43,324 nucleotides of DNA from JBFMFH01 sp040752275 (GCA_040752275.1 JBFMFH010000061.1:1-43324); one strand, 5' to 3'; shown: positions 30,608 to 38,593, numbered from the stretch's first letter. The notes: generated by a model not told the origin, from the letters alone. Translations and numbers: made by a program.

Positions 30608-31759
30608 GTGAGTGGGAATCCGTTCTTGAGCCGCGTAATGACGCGAATCCGCGCCGATGCGCCGCGGGAGGCGCCTGGGCAACCGTTCAAGGTGCGCATA
30701 GACCACGCGGGCGGAGGAGTGTTTGCGCAAGTCTGGTTCCTTACTCGCGGCTGCAACTGGGACTATGCCGGGGCTTGCACGATGTGCAACTACGGGCATG
30801 GCCCGTCGGTGGCCGCCGGTGACATGGTGCGGTTCGTGCAGCGTGCGCTGGATTCGATCGAGGGACCAGTCGACGAACTCCTCGTCTCGCCTTCGGGGAG
30901 CATGCTCGATGAATCCGAGGTTCCCTTGGATGCCCGCCGGAGTATCTTCGAATTGATGGCCTCTTTCAGGGCCCCCAAGGTCTGTATCGAGACTCGAGCG
31001 GAGACTGTGAGTCAGGACACGCTCGACGAGCTATCCGCGACGATTCCGGGAAAGGGGATCGCCGTTGAAATGGGCGTGGAATCCAGTTCGCCATGGGTTC
31101 GGCGATTCTGCATCAACAAGATGGGGACTGCCAACGCATTCTCCCACGCGGTCGGGCTGTTGAAGGAGCGGCGGATGCGCGTGTACGCCAACTTGGCACT
31201 AGGAAACGCGTTCCTGAGCCCGGCCGAGGCCGTGGCCGACGCGAGCCGATCGGTTGAGTGGGTTCTGGAGAACGGGGCAGACTTGGCGTTGGTGTTCCCC
31301 ATGCACGTCAAGCCCTATACGCTGCTGGAGTGGTTGTACCGGCGTTCCTGGTACCACCCTCCCTCGCTGTGGTCGCTCGTGGAGGTTCTGGTCCGAACCA
31401 AGTCGACGAGCCTTCTGGCGGTGAGCGCCGCGTGGTTCCGATGCGACCACGCCCGCGAGTTGGGCATGCTTGCATCACCGTCGAGTTGTGACCGCTGTCG
31501 AACTAGGTTGCTCGACAGGCTGTCAGACTTTAGGGCCGCCCCTGGCGCTAAAACGCTGTCCCGCCTTGCCAGCGAATCATGCGAGTGCCGGGCAGAGTGG
31601 CAACTGCAGCTTGGCCGAACTCCGGCTGGGTCGTTGCCGGAAAGGGTACTGGCCTGCTACGACGAGTTGGCGACGGGTCTCGGGCTTTCGGAGTGGTGGG
31701 CGATTCATCGCCACGACATAGCCGACGAAATGTGGAGGGATGCTCCGGTGCTCGCCTGA
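30608..31759 (+). CDS. Radical SAM enzyme resembling archaeosine synthase subunit (RaSEA-like)
   Basis: A 383-residue protein with an unusual cluster motif C49-x7-C57-x2-C60 (RGCNWDYAGACTMCNYG). The AGACTMCNYG part recalls the GGCTMCGY motif of Elp3/RaSEA-type radical SAM proteins. A C-terminal set of Cys (SCDRCRT, then CECRAEW) may bind metal. RaSEA modifies archaeal tRNA with partner enzymes, but no tRNA-guanine transglycosylase or preQ0 genes are here, so the substrate is open. I chose GTG at 30608 for AAGGGGAAG 11 nt upstream; GTG at 30584 is also in frame. It is the last enzyme before the permease genes. Confidence 0.78.
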   Translation: MSGNPFLSRVMTRIRADAPREAPGQPFKVRIDHAGGGVFAQVWFLTRGCNWDYAGACTMCNYGHGPSVAAGDMVRFVQRALDSIEGPVDELLVSPSGSMLDESEVPLDARRSIFELMASFRAPKVCIETRAETVSQDTLDELSATIPGKGIAVEMGVESSSPWVRRFCINKMGTANAFSHAVGLLKERRMRVYANLALGNAFLSPAEAVADASRSVEWVLENGADLALVFPMHVKPYTLLEWLYRRSWYHPPSLWSLVEVLVRTKSTSLLAVSAAWFRCDHARELGMLASPSSCDRCRTRLLDRLSDFRAAPGAKTLSRLASESCECRAEWQLQLGRTPAGSLPERVLACYDELATGLGLSEWWAIHRHDIADEMWRDAPVLA

Positions 31760-31852
31760 CTGCCCGTCTGCCACTGCAGGTTGGATCCTCGCCCCTGATA
31801 TCGGCCAAACGTTGCGGGAACGGTCGAGACTTGGCCAGCACTCGGAGGTTTT

Positions 31853-32737
31853 GTGGACGCTGACACGGCGGGACACGTGCTCGACGTCATCGCCTTGATT
31901 GTCTCGCGTGGAAGCCTGTACGCCCTCATTGCCGCAGGCTTCGCCCTCGTCTTGGGCGCAGGGCGAGTGCTCAACCTGTTCCATGGCAGCTTCTTCCTGC
32001 TCGGCGCCTACGGCGCCCACTACTATGGACGACTGGTGGGTGGTGGCGACGGCATGTGGACGCGGATATCCGGAGATGCCATGGTGGCAGGTGTAGTAGG
32101 CCTCTCGGGGCTGGCCTACTACTATCTGGCGCTGCGGCCGAGCGCTCAGTCGTGGTTGCGGCAGGTGACGACGGGGCTCGCCGGCAATCTGCTCGTGGCG
32201 GAGTCGTTCCGTGCCTTCTTCGGAACGCGCAGTGCTTCCGTCCCTCCCATCATTGCGGGCACCGTGCAACTCGGCCCCGTGTCCGTCCTGGCCCAGGAAC
32301 TCGCAATCACCGTCGCCGCCGTCGCTTCCCTAGGCGCTCTGTCCCTGTTCCTGAGACGCTCACGCTGGGGCAACGGCATCAGGGCAGTCGCTCAGGACGC
32401 CATCGGCGCTCGCCTCGTCGGAGTGAACCCCACGATGACGATTGCGGCGACAGTCGCACTGTCTGGGGCGATGGCCGGCTTGGCAGGTGCGCTGGCGGCG
32501 CCTGTACGGGTGGTGCGATCCGAGATGTGGTCTTTTGCCTTGCTCAAGGCGCTCACCGTAGTGATCGTGGGCGGGGTCGGAAGCCTCCGGGGGACGTGTT
32601 TAGCTTCGTACGGTCTGGCGGCAGTTGAAGTGTCGACAACGGCCTGGCAGGGTGAATCCGTTGCCGAGTTGTTCGGCGTCCTCGTCGCGGTGGGCGTGCT
32701 GGTACTGAGGCCGCGGGGGGTGCTCCCCGATGCCTAG
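31853..32737 (+). CDS. LivH-type branched-chain amino acid ABC permease
   Basis: A 294-residue inner-membrane permease with about eight helices. The LivH opening SRGSLYALIAAGFALVLG (about 18-35) and GRVLNLFHGSFFLLGAY are present, as is the RRSRWGNGIRAVAQDAIGARLVGV loop (about 164-187) that contacts the ATPase. GGAGG precedes the GTG. Its stop overlaps the start of a LivM-like partner by 8 bp. No LivG, LivF or binding protein is in the window, so the transporter is incomplete here. Context suggests it once imported a precursor or exported/imported a product of the enzymes just upstream. Confidence 0.88.
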   Translation: MDADTAGHVLDVIALIVSRGSLYALIAAGFALVLGAGRVLNLFHGSFFLLGAYGAHYYGRLVGGGDGMWTRISGDAMVAGVVGLSGLAYYYLALRPSAQSWLRQVTTGLAGNLLVAESFRAFFGTRSASVPPIIAGTVQLGPVSVLAQELAITVAAVASLGALSLFLRRSRWGNGIRAVAQDAIGARLVGVNPTMTIAATVALSGAMAGLAGALAAPVRVVRSEMWSFALLKALTVVIVGGVGSLRGTCLASYGLAAVEVSTTAWQGESVAELFGVLVAVGVLVLRPRGVLPDA

Positions 32738-32936
32738 CTGGCGCGCGTGGCTTGCCAAGTCCCCGGCATGGCGACGGAGTTGGCCCGCGCTTGCCTTGGG
32801 GGCGTTGGTGGTGACCGCCTCGGCCTTGGGCGACTCGCCGGTTCTGGACCTTGGCGTTGCATGGATGCTCGGCACCTTGCTGGTTGTGGGATGGGTGACC
32901 TTCTGCGGGGCGATGTCCCTGTCAATGTTGAAATTC
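32730..32936 (+). pseudogene. LivM-type permease fragment truncated by an IS element
   Basis: About 68 residues of what seems a LivM-like permease (hydrophobic segments ALALGALVVTASAL and MLGTLLVVGWVTF ending at CGAMSLS). It is translationally coupled to LivH. The reading frame then enters the IS256-family end and stops at 33005. No continuation of the permease is found on the far side of the IS, so DNA was probably also deleted. Identification as LivM rests on position and on a GxxSLS match to the usual GQ-SLG motif. Confidence 0.5.
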
Positions 32937-34322
32937 AGCGGCGGCTCCTGTGACGACGACTACGCGACCTTCTCTTCTTCAGCGACAGACGTGAGTCCGA
33001 GTTGACGATCCCGATGACGCAGGACGGCCACGAGCTGGGGCAGGTCCTTGGCGCCTTTGAGTCGGCGGAAGCCCCGTTCGGCTTCGAGGAGGCCGGCCGT
33101 TACCCAGCGGAGGATCATGGTGCCGCCGCGCCACCGTTTCACGCGGCCCTTGACCTGGCGCACGCGGCCGATCGCGCTCTCGATGGGATTCGTCGTGGCC
33201 AGCGAACGCCGCAGCCGGTCGGACAGATCCAGTCCCACGACCGTGAGCGTGTCCTCCAACCCCTCCCGCACACTGGCGGCCGCGCCCGGATGCGACGCGT
33301 CGAGACGCGTGGCCAGGGCGATCAAGACCCGGTGGGCCGCCTCGGGATCCGTCTCCCGGTACGCGCGACGCAGTTGGGCGCGGACCCACGGTCGATCACG
33401 CTCGGGCAGATGCTCGAGGATGTTGCGGGTCTTGTGCACCTGACAGCGCTGAATCACGGCGGCCGGCCCGAACGCCTGCGTCACGGCCTTGTGCAGCGCC
33501 TTCGACCCGTCGAGGATCACCAGCACACTCCGGTCGGTCCGGAGACCGCGCGTCTGCAGATCGCTCAGCAACGCGCGGCAGACCGTCGCGTTCTCCGTGG
33601 AGCCGTCCCACAGGCCCAGCGCGTGTTTCGCCCCGGTCGTGTCGAGGCCCACCGCGACCACCACACAGTGCCCGGCGACCTCCACCCCATCCAGCAACAG
33701 GGCTACCAGATCCAGATCGCCGAGCGCGCGGTGGCGCCAGGCCTCCACCTGCGCACGCGTGCGCGCCACAAACCGGCGACTCACCGCGCTCTTACTGGTG
33801 CCGCGGCTACGGATCGCCTGGCCCACCGGCTCCAGCGATCGCGCATAGCGGCGGGTGGCGACGCCGACCAGTATTTGCTCGACGATGCGACGATCCAGCG
33901 GGTCGGTGTCGGCCATCGTCGCGAACGTCGGCAGCGTCACCTCGCCCGCTGCGGTGCGGACCCGCGGGCGACGCACCGCCACCTTGCGTCCCCCCAGGAC
34001 CACTTCGCTGGCCACCGTCCCGGCCCGGTGGGCCCGGCGGTCGATGCCATGCTCATAGCGCGGGCCACACAGCGCGGTGCGATCCTCTTCGAACATCGCC
34101 TCCAGCACCTTCAGCCCCGACGCCACGGCCAATTCCATCAGCGCGCTCTTCGTGTCGAGGATCACATCCACCAACGGCAGGCGACGAGCCGGGCTCGCCT
34201 CCACGCGGACCCCGGGCACAACGGGTGTAGACTGCTTCACGGCGGCTCCTTTTCTGGGGGCATCCTGCCCCGCGGTTTAGCTCACCAGTCGTTGTATCAC
34301 GACCAGCGACGGAGCCGCCGCT
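32937..34322 (-). mobile_element. IS256-family insertion sequence
   Basis: A 12-bp perfect terminal inverted repeat, AGCGGCGGCTCC (32937-32948) and its complement (34311-34322), brackets a single transposase gene. A further TGTTG-AATT match lies outside each end, offset by 4 bp, so the true ends may reach about 32926 and 34338. I could not find a clean 8-9 bp target duplication. The insertion cuts the LivM-like gene. Confidence 0.75.
32960..34240 (-). CDS. IS256-family (Mutator-like) DDE transposase
   Basis: A 426-residue transposase. The catalytic acidic residues are visible in VALLLDGVEV, SVLVILDGSKALHKAV and TTNPIESAIGRVR. The CQVHKTRNILEHLP zinc-like H/C segment and the C-terminal RRLKGAKDLPQL are typical of the family. 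The length is full and no frameshift is seen, so it may be active. It runs opposite to the genes it interrupts. Confidence 0.93.
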   Translation of the reverse strand: MKQSTPVVPGVRVEASPARRLPLVDVILDTKSALMELAVASGLKVLEAMFEEDRTALCGPRYEHGIDRRAHRAGTVASEVVLGGRKVAVRRPRVRTAAGEVTLPTFATMADTDPLDRRIVEQILVGVATRRYARSLEPVGQAIRSRGTSKSAVSRRFVARTRAQVEAWRHRALGDLDLVALLLDGVEVAGHCVVVAVGLDTTGAKHALGLWDGSTENATVCRALLSDLQTRGLRTDRSVLVILDGSKALHKAVTQAFGPAAVIQRCQVHKTRNILEHLPERDRPWVRAQLRRAYRETDPEAAHRVLIALATRLDASHPGAAASVREGLEDTLTVVGLDLSDRLRRSLATTNPIESAIGRVRQVKGRVKRWRGGTMILRWVTAGLLEAERGFRRLKGAKDLPQLVAVLRHRDRQLGLTSVAEEEKVA

Positions 34323-34937
34323 TCTCAAATTCCAACAATCACCGGGACATTATCCGGCAACCGGCGGAAGCGTAACACGTGCGCTGCACCCGTTCAAGAA
34401 TCAAGCAGAGTCAATGAGAGTCGTCAAGAGTCGAGATTGGTGGGCATCAGCTTCTTCGGTCAACAGCGGAGTTCACGGCAAACGCCGGCTCCGTCCCAGT
34501 CGACCAACACCGCCAAACCGAGTGCCAGCCACCTGCTGTCATACGGCGGCGGCTGGGCCGCTGACCTCATGACCGCCCACGCGTTCGGGAGCACCAGTAC
34601 CACCTCGAGCAGTCCGACGGGGCTTACGCTATTGCCGGGTCCACAGGTCAGCACGAGGCGATGTCCGACCAGACTCTTCGGGGGACATGATCGCAGGCGA
34701 ACCCGGGCGCCCGAGTGCCTCCTGCCCGTATGCACGCAGACAAAGCGGGATCACGTAGATGCCCGGTCAGCGGTGCTTGTTGGCAACCTCCCGCTACGTG
34801 AATCTGGACGAATCACACCCGTGGTGGAACCATGTGCGTGCGGGTTGGCGGGTCGGATTCGACTGGCTCGCGCAACGCATCGCTATCACCCATCGGGTAC
34901 GGCTGCCAACGTGCACTGGTGGGACACTGGAAGCAAC
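34323..34937. other. Gene-free stretch between IS and AAA ATPase
   Basis: About 615 bp follow the IS right end. I see no reliable gene on either strand, no permease remainder and no RNA gene. A run of short agagtc-like direct repeats occurs around 34406-34435. The open frames here lack any known motif and have no convincing ribosome-binding site. Confidence 0.5.
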
Positions 34938-34967
34938 TGCCTTGAGCGAGCTTCGACGCTCAAGGCA
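34938..34967 (-). terminator. Hairpin terminator overlapping the AAA ATPase stop codon
   Basis: An 11-bp perfect stem (TGCCTTGAGCG with CGCTCAAGGCA) around an 8-nt loop spans the stop codon of the minus-strand ATPase gene. A mixed T-rich stretch (GTTGCTTCC) follows on that strand. Confidence 0.6.
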
Positions 34968-37299
34968 TGGCGACGGCATTCCCTGGGGGCCTCTTCGCGA
35001 AGTCCAGGGTGCGCTGCACGAACGCAGTCAGCTCACCGTCGTTGATCCCTTCGGTTTCCCACGCTGCGTTCGTGTCGTGGTGGAACCTATTCGCGTACTC
35101 AAGGAGATGCCGCAATTCAACAACGTCCGCCTGAGCCAGGATCTGGCCGGCCGTTCCCACCCTTGCCTCGCATGTGTGCAGGAATGGCCCGAGCAACGTC
35201 CCAGGCGGAAAGTGCTCCGGATAGGCCACCCGGGCAAAGGCCTCGAGCACCGGCCGGATCGCCTGGGCCACGTCTCGGCTGTCCGAACTACCGTTGGCCA
35301 CGTACGTCCGAAGCATCGCGTGACGCCGATCGTGTTCGGTGATGCAGTCCTGCCTCACATCCCATTCGCGAATAGACGAGCCCTGCGCGTCGCGGCGCAC
35401 CTCGATTGCACACCGGTTGGCGGGATCCGCGTTCTCCCAGATCCGGCACAGGAACGGCTTGCTGTGCGACAGCACGATCACCTGTCCGGCGCGCTGCGCC
35501 AAGCGTCGCACTTCCTGCACGGTGGTTAGGGCCCGGTGTTCATCGAGGCTCGAGATGGGATCGTCCACGACGACGATCTTGGTGGCGAGGGCGGGAGGCG
35601 CGTAATTGGGGTCCGGATCGAGCGAGGCGAAGAAGAACGCTAAGGCGAGTGTGTTACGGTCGCCAGCACTCAGCGTGCTTCGAAACGACGGTTGGCCGGG
35701 CGCTGTTCCTCCTACTGGAATGGCGGTATTGTTGACGACGACGTTGTACGTGCAGGTCGATCCGCCGCGAGTGTTGGCAGCTGTCACGCTGTCGAGGCGG
35801 AAGCTGGCGTTGAAGCGTTGCAGGTAGACGTTGGTCGCTGCCTGGCACGCCGGGAATGCAGTGGCCCGTAGGGCTTCGAGTTGTTCGCGCGTCGCGTCCC
35901 GCAGTCTCTCTGTCTGTTCCTTTGCGGCCGCTTCGGCTAAGTAAGCCTCGCACAGCGCCGCCGTTGGCGCCTCGTGCCTGGCCTTGATGGCTTGGAGGCC
36001 AGCGAGGTCGGCTGCAAGGGCAGCGGCATTGCCACTTGCCGCCTGCTCCTTGACCAGTCGAATGGCTGCATTCGCCTCCTGTTGGAGTTGCCGGTTGAGC
36101 GTCGTCAGTGCTTCGCGATGACGGTCGAACGACCTAACGGCGTTCAGCGTCTCCTCGCCGATGTCCAGGGATTCCAGGGGAGCCGCCTGTTTGGCGACCA
36201 ACGCTCCGCGGATCGCTCGGCGGGCCTCCTGCCAGTCTCTAGCGACGGCAGCAGTGTCCACGCGGACATCCGGCACATCACAGAACGTCGCCCAGAAACG
36301 CCCGCGCTCCGCAGTGACCCTCGCCCATCGCTCAAAGGCCGATGGGACGTCGGCCCCGTGGGCGCGGTCTATCGTGTCCAGAGCCTGAGACACCATGCGG
36401 TTGAGATCAACGTAAGCATCGCTAAAGTACGTCCGATAGTGGCTGAACAGGTGCGATGCCCGGAGATCCTGGTCGCAGAACGGACAAGAACCTGCGGTCG
36501 CAAAAGACCGGGGTGGACCGATCCGGCGCATGCCATCTGCCACCCACGCTTCACCGCCACTACCCAGGGCGGCCAGGTGGGTCTGTACGCGAGCAGCAGC
36601 GGCCGCATCGAGCGAAGGCAGGTCGGCCCCCAAGACCTCTTCAATCGCTGCTGTGTCGAAAGACGGCAGACTGAAGTCCTCGAATGGCAGAGTCGTACGG
36701 ATCGCTTCTTGCTGTCGAGCCGCCGCCAGACGGCGTTCGGCGGCGCGTATCTCCAGTTCGATCTCTTCACGAGGGAGAAGCACGCAGAACTGATCGACAG
36801 AAAGGTTGCCACGCTGACCCGCCGGGATAGCGGCTGCTCTGGTCCTCAGTTCTGAGTTGTGTGTCTCGATTCTTTCGACCAGTTGTTGAAGTCGCCGGTT
36901 CAAGGTGACGCCTTGAGCCCCCAGAATCAGTTCGTGTAGGGTTTGTCTGTGATCTGACCCGACGGCCAATCCTGAGCACACGTTGTCATCGACGAAGACA
37001 TCGTCGAACACTGCCATGTCAGGCGCCGTGCGATTCCAGGCGCCATTCTCAAACATCGCCGCAGGCGGGCCGCCGTCGCAATCGAGGATGACATGTGGGG
37101 GATTCGTCGCAGATAGCCGGCGCCGTTCCGCGATTGGGACCGGGTCGCCGGTTGCGAGCGACCTAAGGATAGCGGCTACGGTTGTCTTTCCCCGCCCATT
37201 CTCCGCGTACACAAGGGTAAGGCGTGTAAGCAAGATGTTCGCGGCGCCGACCGAGTCAAACACTCCTACATTCCTGATCAATCGTAGGCTGTTGATCAT
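34960..37299 (-). CDS. AAA_13-type ATPase with zinc-hook motif (RloC/PrrC-like)
   Basis: A 779-residue SMC/Rad50-like ATPase. Walker A AENGRGKTT is at about 32-40 and the ABC signature-like STLSAGDRNTLALAFF at about 541-556. Walker B IVVVDDPISSLD is at about 575-586 and an H-loop LSHS near 611. Long helices flank a CPFC (C272, C275), which resembles a zinc-hook. The C-terminal domain carries RPVLEAFARVAYPEHFP and EYANRFHHDTNAAWE, typical of the AAA_13 family that includes RloC and PrrC anticodon nucleases. The nuclease residues cannot be confirmed by eye. Family members often act in phage defence and sit in islands like this one. Confidence 0.8.
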   Translation of the reverse strand: MINSLRLIRNVGVFDSVGAANILLTRLTLVYAENGRGKTTVAAILRSLATGDPVPIAERRRLSATNPPHVILDCDGGPPAAMFENGAWNRTAPDMAVFDDVFVDDNVCSGLAVGSDHRQTLHELILGAQGVTLNRRLQQLVERIETHNSELRTRAAAIPAGQRGNLSVDQFCVLLPREEIELEIRAAERRLAAARQQEAIRTTLPFEDFSLPSFDTAAIEEVLGADLPSLDAAAAARVQTHLAALGSGGEAWVADGMRRIGPPRSFATAGSCPFCDQDLRASHLFSHYRTYFSDAYVDLNRMVSQALDTIDRAHGADVPSAFERWARVTAERGRFWATFCDVPDVRVDTAAVARDWQEARRAIRGALVAKQAAPLESLDIGEETLNAVRSFDRHREALTTLNRQLQQEANAAIRLVKEQAASGNAAALAADLAGLQAIKARHEAPTAALCEAYLAEAAAKEQTERLRDATREQLEALRATAFPACQAATNVYLQRFNASFRLDSVTAANTRGGSTCTYNVVVNNTAIPVGGTAPGQPSFRSTLSAGDRNTLALAFFFASLDPDPNYAPPALATKIVVVDDPISSLDEHRALTTVQEVRRLAQRAGQVIVLSHSKPFLCRIWENADPANRCAIEVRRDAQGSSIREWDVRQDCITEHDRRHAMLRTYVANGSSDSRDVAQAIRPVLEAFARVAYPEHFPPGTLLGPFLHTCEARVGTAGQILAQADVVELRHLLEYANRFHHDTNAAWETEGINDGELTAFVQRTLDFAKRPPGNAVAMP

Positions 37300-37640
37300 C
37301 TACGGGCCCCCGAGCAGCCTAGAAGGCTCTACGCACCGCCTCGTCCTCTTGCAACGGAAGCGGTCTCCAGCGCGACATCTGACCGGCTCATCCTACTTTG
37401 TGCGCGGTGCCGATAATACTCCTGTGAAGCGCCGTTGTCCGCTTCGACAAGCATGGGGGTATCCCAACTTCGTTCGTGCGGCGCTTTCGCTTGGGGCACA
37501 CCGTCGACGGCTGCGTTGGTGGCCTCGCGATCGAGGGCCGCCTGCTCGGCGTTCAGTTGCAGATGGCGACCGAGGACCTCGTCTCGCACGTCGTCCCGCC
37601 AGCAGTGGCGCCACGCTCCAGGTGGGTGCCCGTCCGCACG
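37300..37640. other. Spacer with a doubtful small reading frame
   Basis: A 341-bp gap between two minus-strand genes. A minus-strand frame at 37329-37589 (86 residues, rich in Arg and Ala) is the only candidate gene. It lacks any recognised motif or a strong ribosome-binding site, so I do not call it. The promoter for the AAA ATPase is probably here but no clear -35/-10 pair stands out. Confidence 0.4.
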
Positions 37641-38330
37641 TTACTCCGACGTGGTCGTCGCTTTCGGCGGGCCTTGATTGCTGGCGGGCTCTTTGGCTTT
37701 CATCAGACGTTGAACCTTCCTCCAGAACACCGGGGACGGCTTCCGCTTTCCACTTTCCCATTGGTAGACGACAGCCTTGCTTGCCGCGCTGACCTCGGCG
37801 GCCAGTTGCTGTTGGCTGAGGCCGAGACGGTGCCGCAGAACCACGAGGGTGGCCGCGTAGTTCGTCGGCACCGTCACGCGACACACGGCCACGAGCCGCC
37901 GATGGCCGCGTCCGTAAGTCCGTCGATACCAGGTCGCCATGAACCGTTCTCCGGCCTCCCGCGTTGCGGTGGCGGTTAGCTTCCCGAAGCAGGGTCGCGG
38001 GTTGAACGTGGCGGCGAGACGCCCGTCACGCGCTGCGGCGCGCAAGGTCCGCACATGGACATGGAGTTCATCGGCCAGCAGGTGCAGGGGTAATTGCTGA
38101 TGCGCAGGCTTCATTGCCGTCAGCGTCTCTGCACGGCGGACGACGGCGACCGGCGGCGTCCGTCGCCCCGAGTCCCAGGTGCGAAATGTCTCGAGCGCGA
38201 CGCCAAGGGCGGCGGCACAATCCGATTGCGACAAACTGAGCCTTGTCCGAATCGACCTAAGCGCGGACGGTGCTGGCGACGGCGCGTCCCCTTCCATTGA
38301 CCATGACGATGCCATCCGACAGGGGCACAT
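37641..38330 (-). CDS. Protein with three helix-turn-helix-like DNA-binding segments
   Basis: A 229-residue, strongly basic protein. Residues 24-70 form an XRE-like HTH (LRSIRTRLSLSQSDCAAALGV). Residues 80-108 resemble an excisionase/MerR-type winged helix (LPLHLLADELHVHVRTLRAA). Residues 160-207 form a second XRE HTH (LRHRLGLSQQQLAAEVS, then VYQWESGKRKPSP). Two XRE domains around an excisionase-like one is unusual. It lies between the tRNA-Arg att site and the island cargo, a place where regulators or recombination directionality factors are common. Start uncertain: ATG at 38330, 38315 or 38297. Confidence 0.68.
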   Translation of the reverse strand: MCPCRMASSWSMEGDAPSPAPSALRSIRTRLSLSQSDCAAALGVALETFRTWDSGRRTPPVAVVRRAETLTAMKPAHQQLPLHLLADELHVHVRTLRAAARDGRLAATFNPRPCFGKLTATATREAGERFMATWYRRTYGRGHRRLVAVCRVTVPTNYAATLVVLRHRLGLSQQQLAAEVSAASKAVVYQWESGKRKPSPVFWRKVQRLMKAKEPASNQGPPKATTTSE

Positions 38331-38516
38331 TGGAAGCGAATGGAGAGCGATGAGAGGGCTCCACTGGGGCCGGAGCCCCGGTCTTCGTCCGTTGGGAATG
38401 TGGCCTGATTCCGCTCGAAGTAATTCACTTGGTACGTTGCGACCGGTCGCGGCAACGCGCGCCTACAGCCGCGCCGGGTCTCTTGCCCCGGCCTACATTG
38501 GAGGAATGGCGGAAAT

Positions 38517-38593
38517 TGGCGCGCCCGCCGCGACTCGAACGCGGGACCCCCGGCTTAGAAGGCCGGTGCTCTATCCAGCTGAGCTACGGGCGC
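38517..38593 (-). tRNA. tRNA-Arg (anticodon TCT)
   Basis: Complete cloverleaf on the reverse strand: acceptor GCGCCCG/CGGGCGC, D arm AGCTCAGCTGGATAGAGC, anticodon arm CCGGC-CTTCTAA-GCCGG, T arm CGCGG/CCGCG around TTCGAGT, discriminator G and encoded CCA. It forms the right border of the island; its 3' part from the anticodon arm onward is presumably supplied by the element. Confidence 0.97.

Larger units (their letters stand above)
19252..38564. mobile_element. Putative tRNA-Arg-integrated genomic island (about 19.3 kb)
   Basis: The island is bounded by the 18-bp identical anticodon-arm block in a tRNA 3' fragment (19252-19269) and in the intact tRNA-Arg gene (38547-38564), in the same orientation. 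That is the geometry left by integration into a tRNA 3' end. The cargo is an 11-gene forward train with SIR2-like, STAND, ATP-grasp, radical SAM and transport genes, an IS256-family element, an AAA_13 ATPase and a multi-HTH protein. No tyrosine or serine integrase is recognisable, so the element is probably immobile or decayed. Base composition looks less GC-rich over about 19.7-27.8 kb, judged by eye. Confidence 0.65.

Noticed and set aside
30608..31759. Calling this gene an archaeosine synthase
   Set aside because: The cysteine spacing is similar, but no TGT, QueC-like or preQ0 genes are present and the host is bacterial.
33002..34375. 457-residue forward frame opposite the IS256 transposase
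   Set aside because: Antisense of the transposase, crossing the IS terminal repeat.
34460..34735. Short reverse frame after the IS element
   Set aside because: A hydrophobic patch is present, but there is no family, no ribosome-binding site and no continuation of the truncated permease.
37329..37589. 86-residue reverse frame between the HTH protein and the AAA ATPase
   Set aside because: No motif and weak start context; noted in the spacer entry but not called as a gene.
19270..38546. Integrase gene expected for a tRNA-integrated island
   Set aside because: None of the cargo proteins shows the R-H-R-Y set of tyrosine recombinases or a serine recombinase N-terminus. The only recombinase is the IS256 transposase, which does not target tRNA genes.
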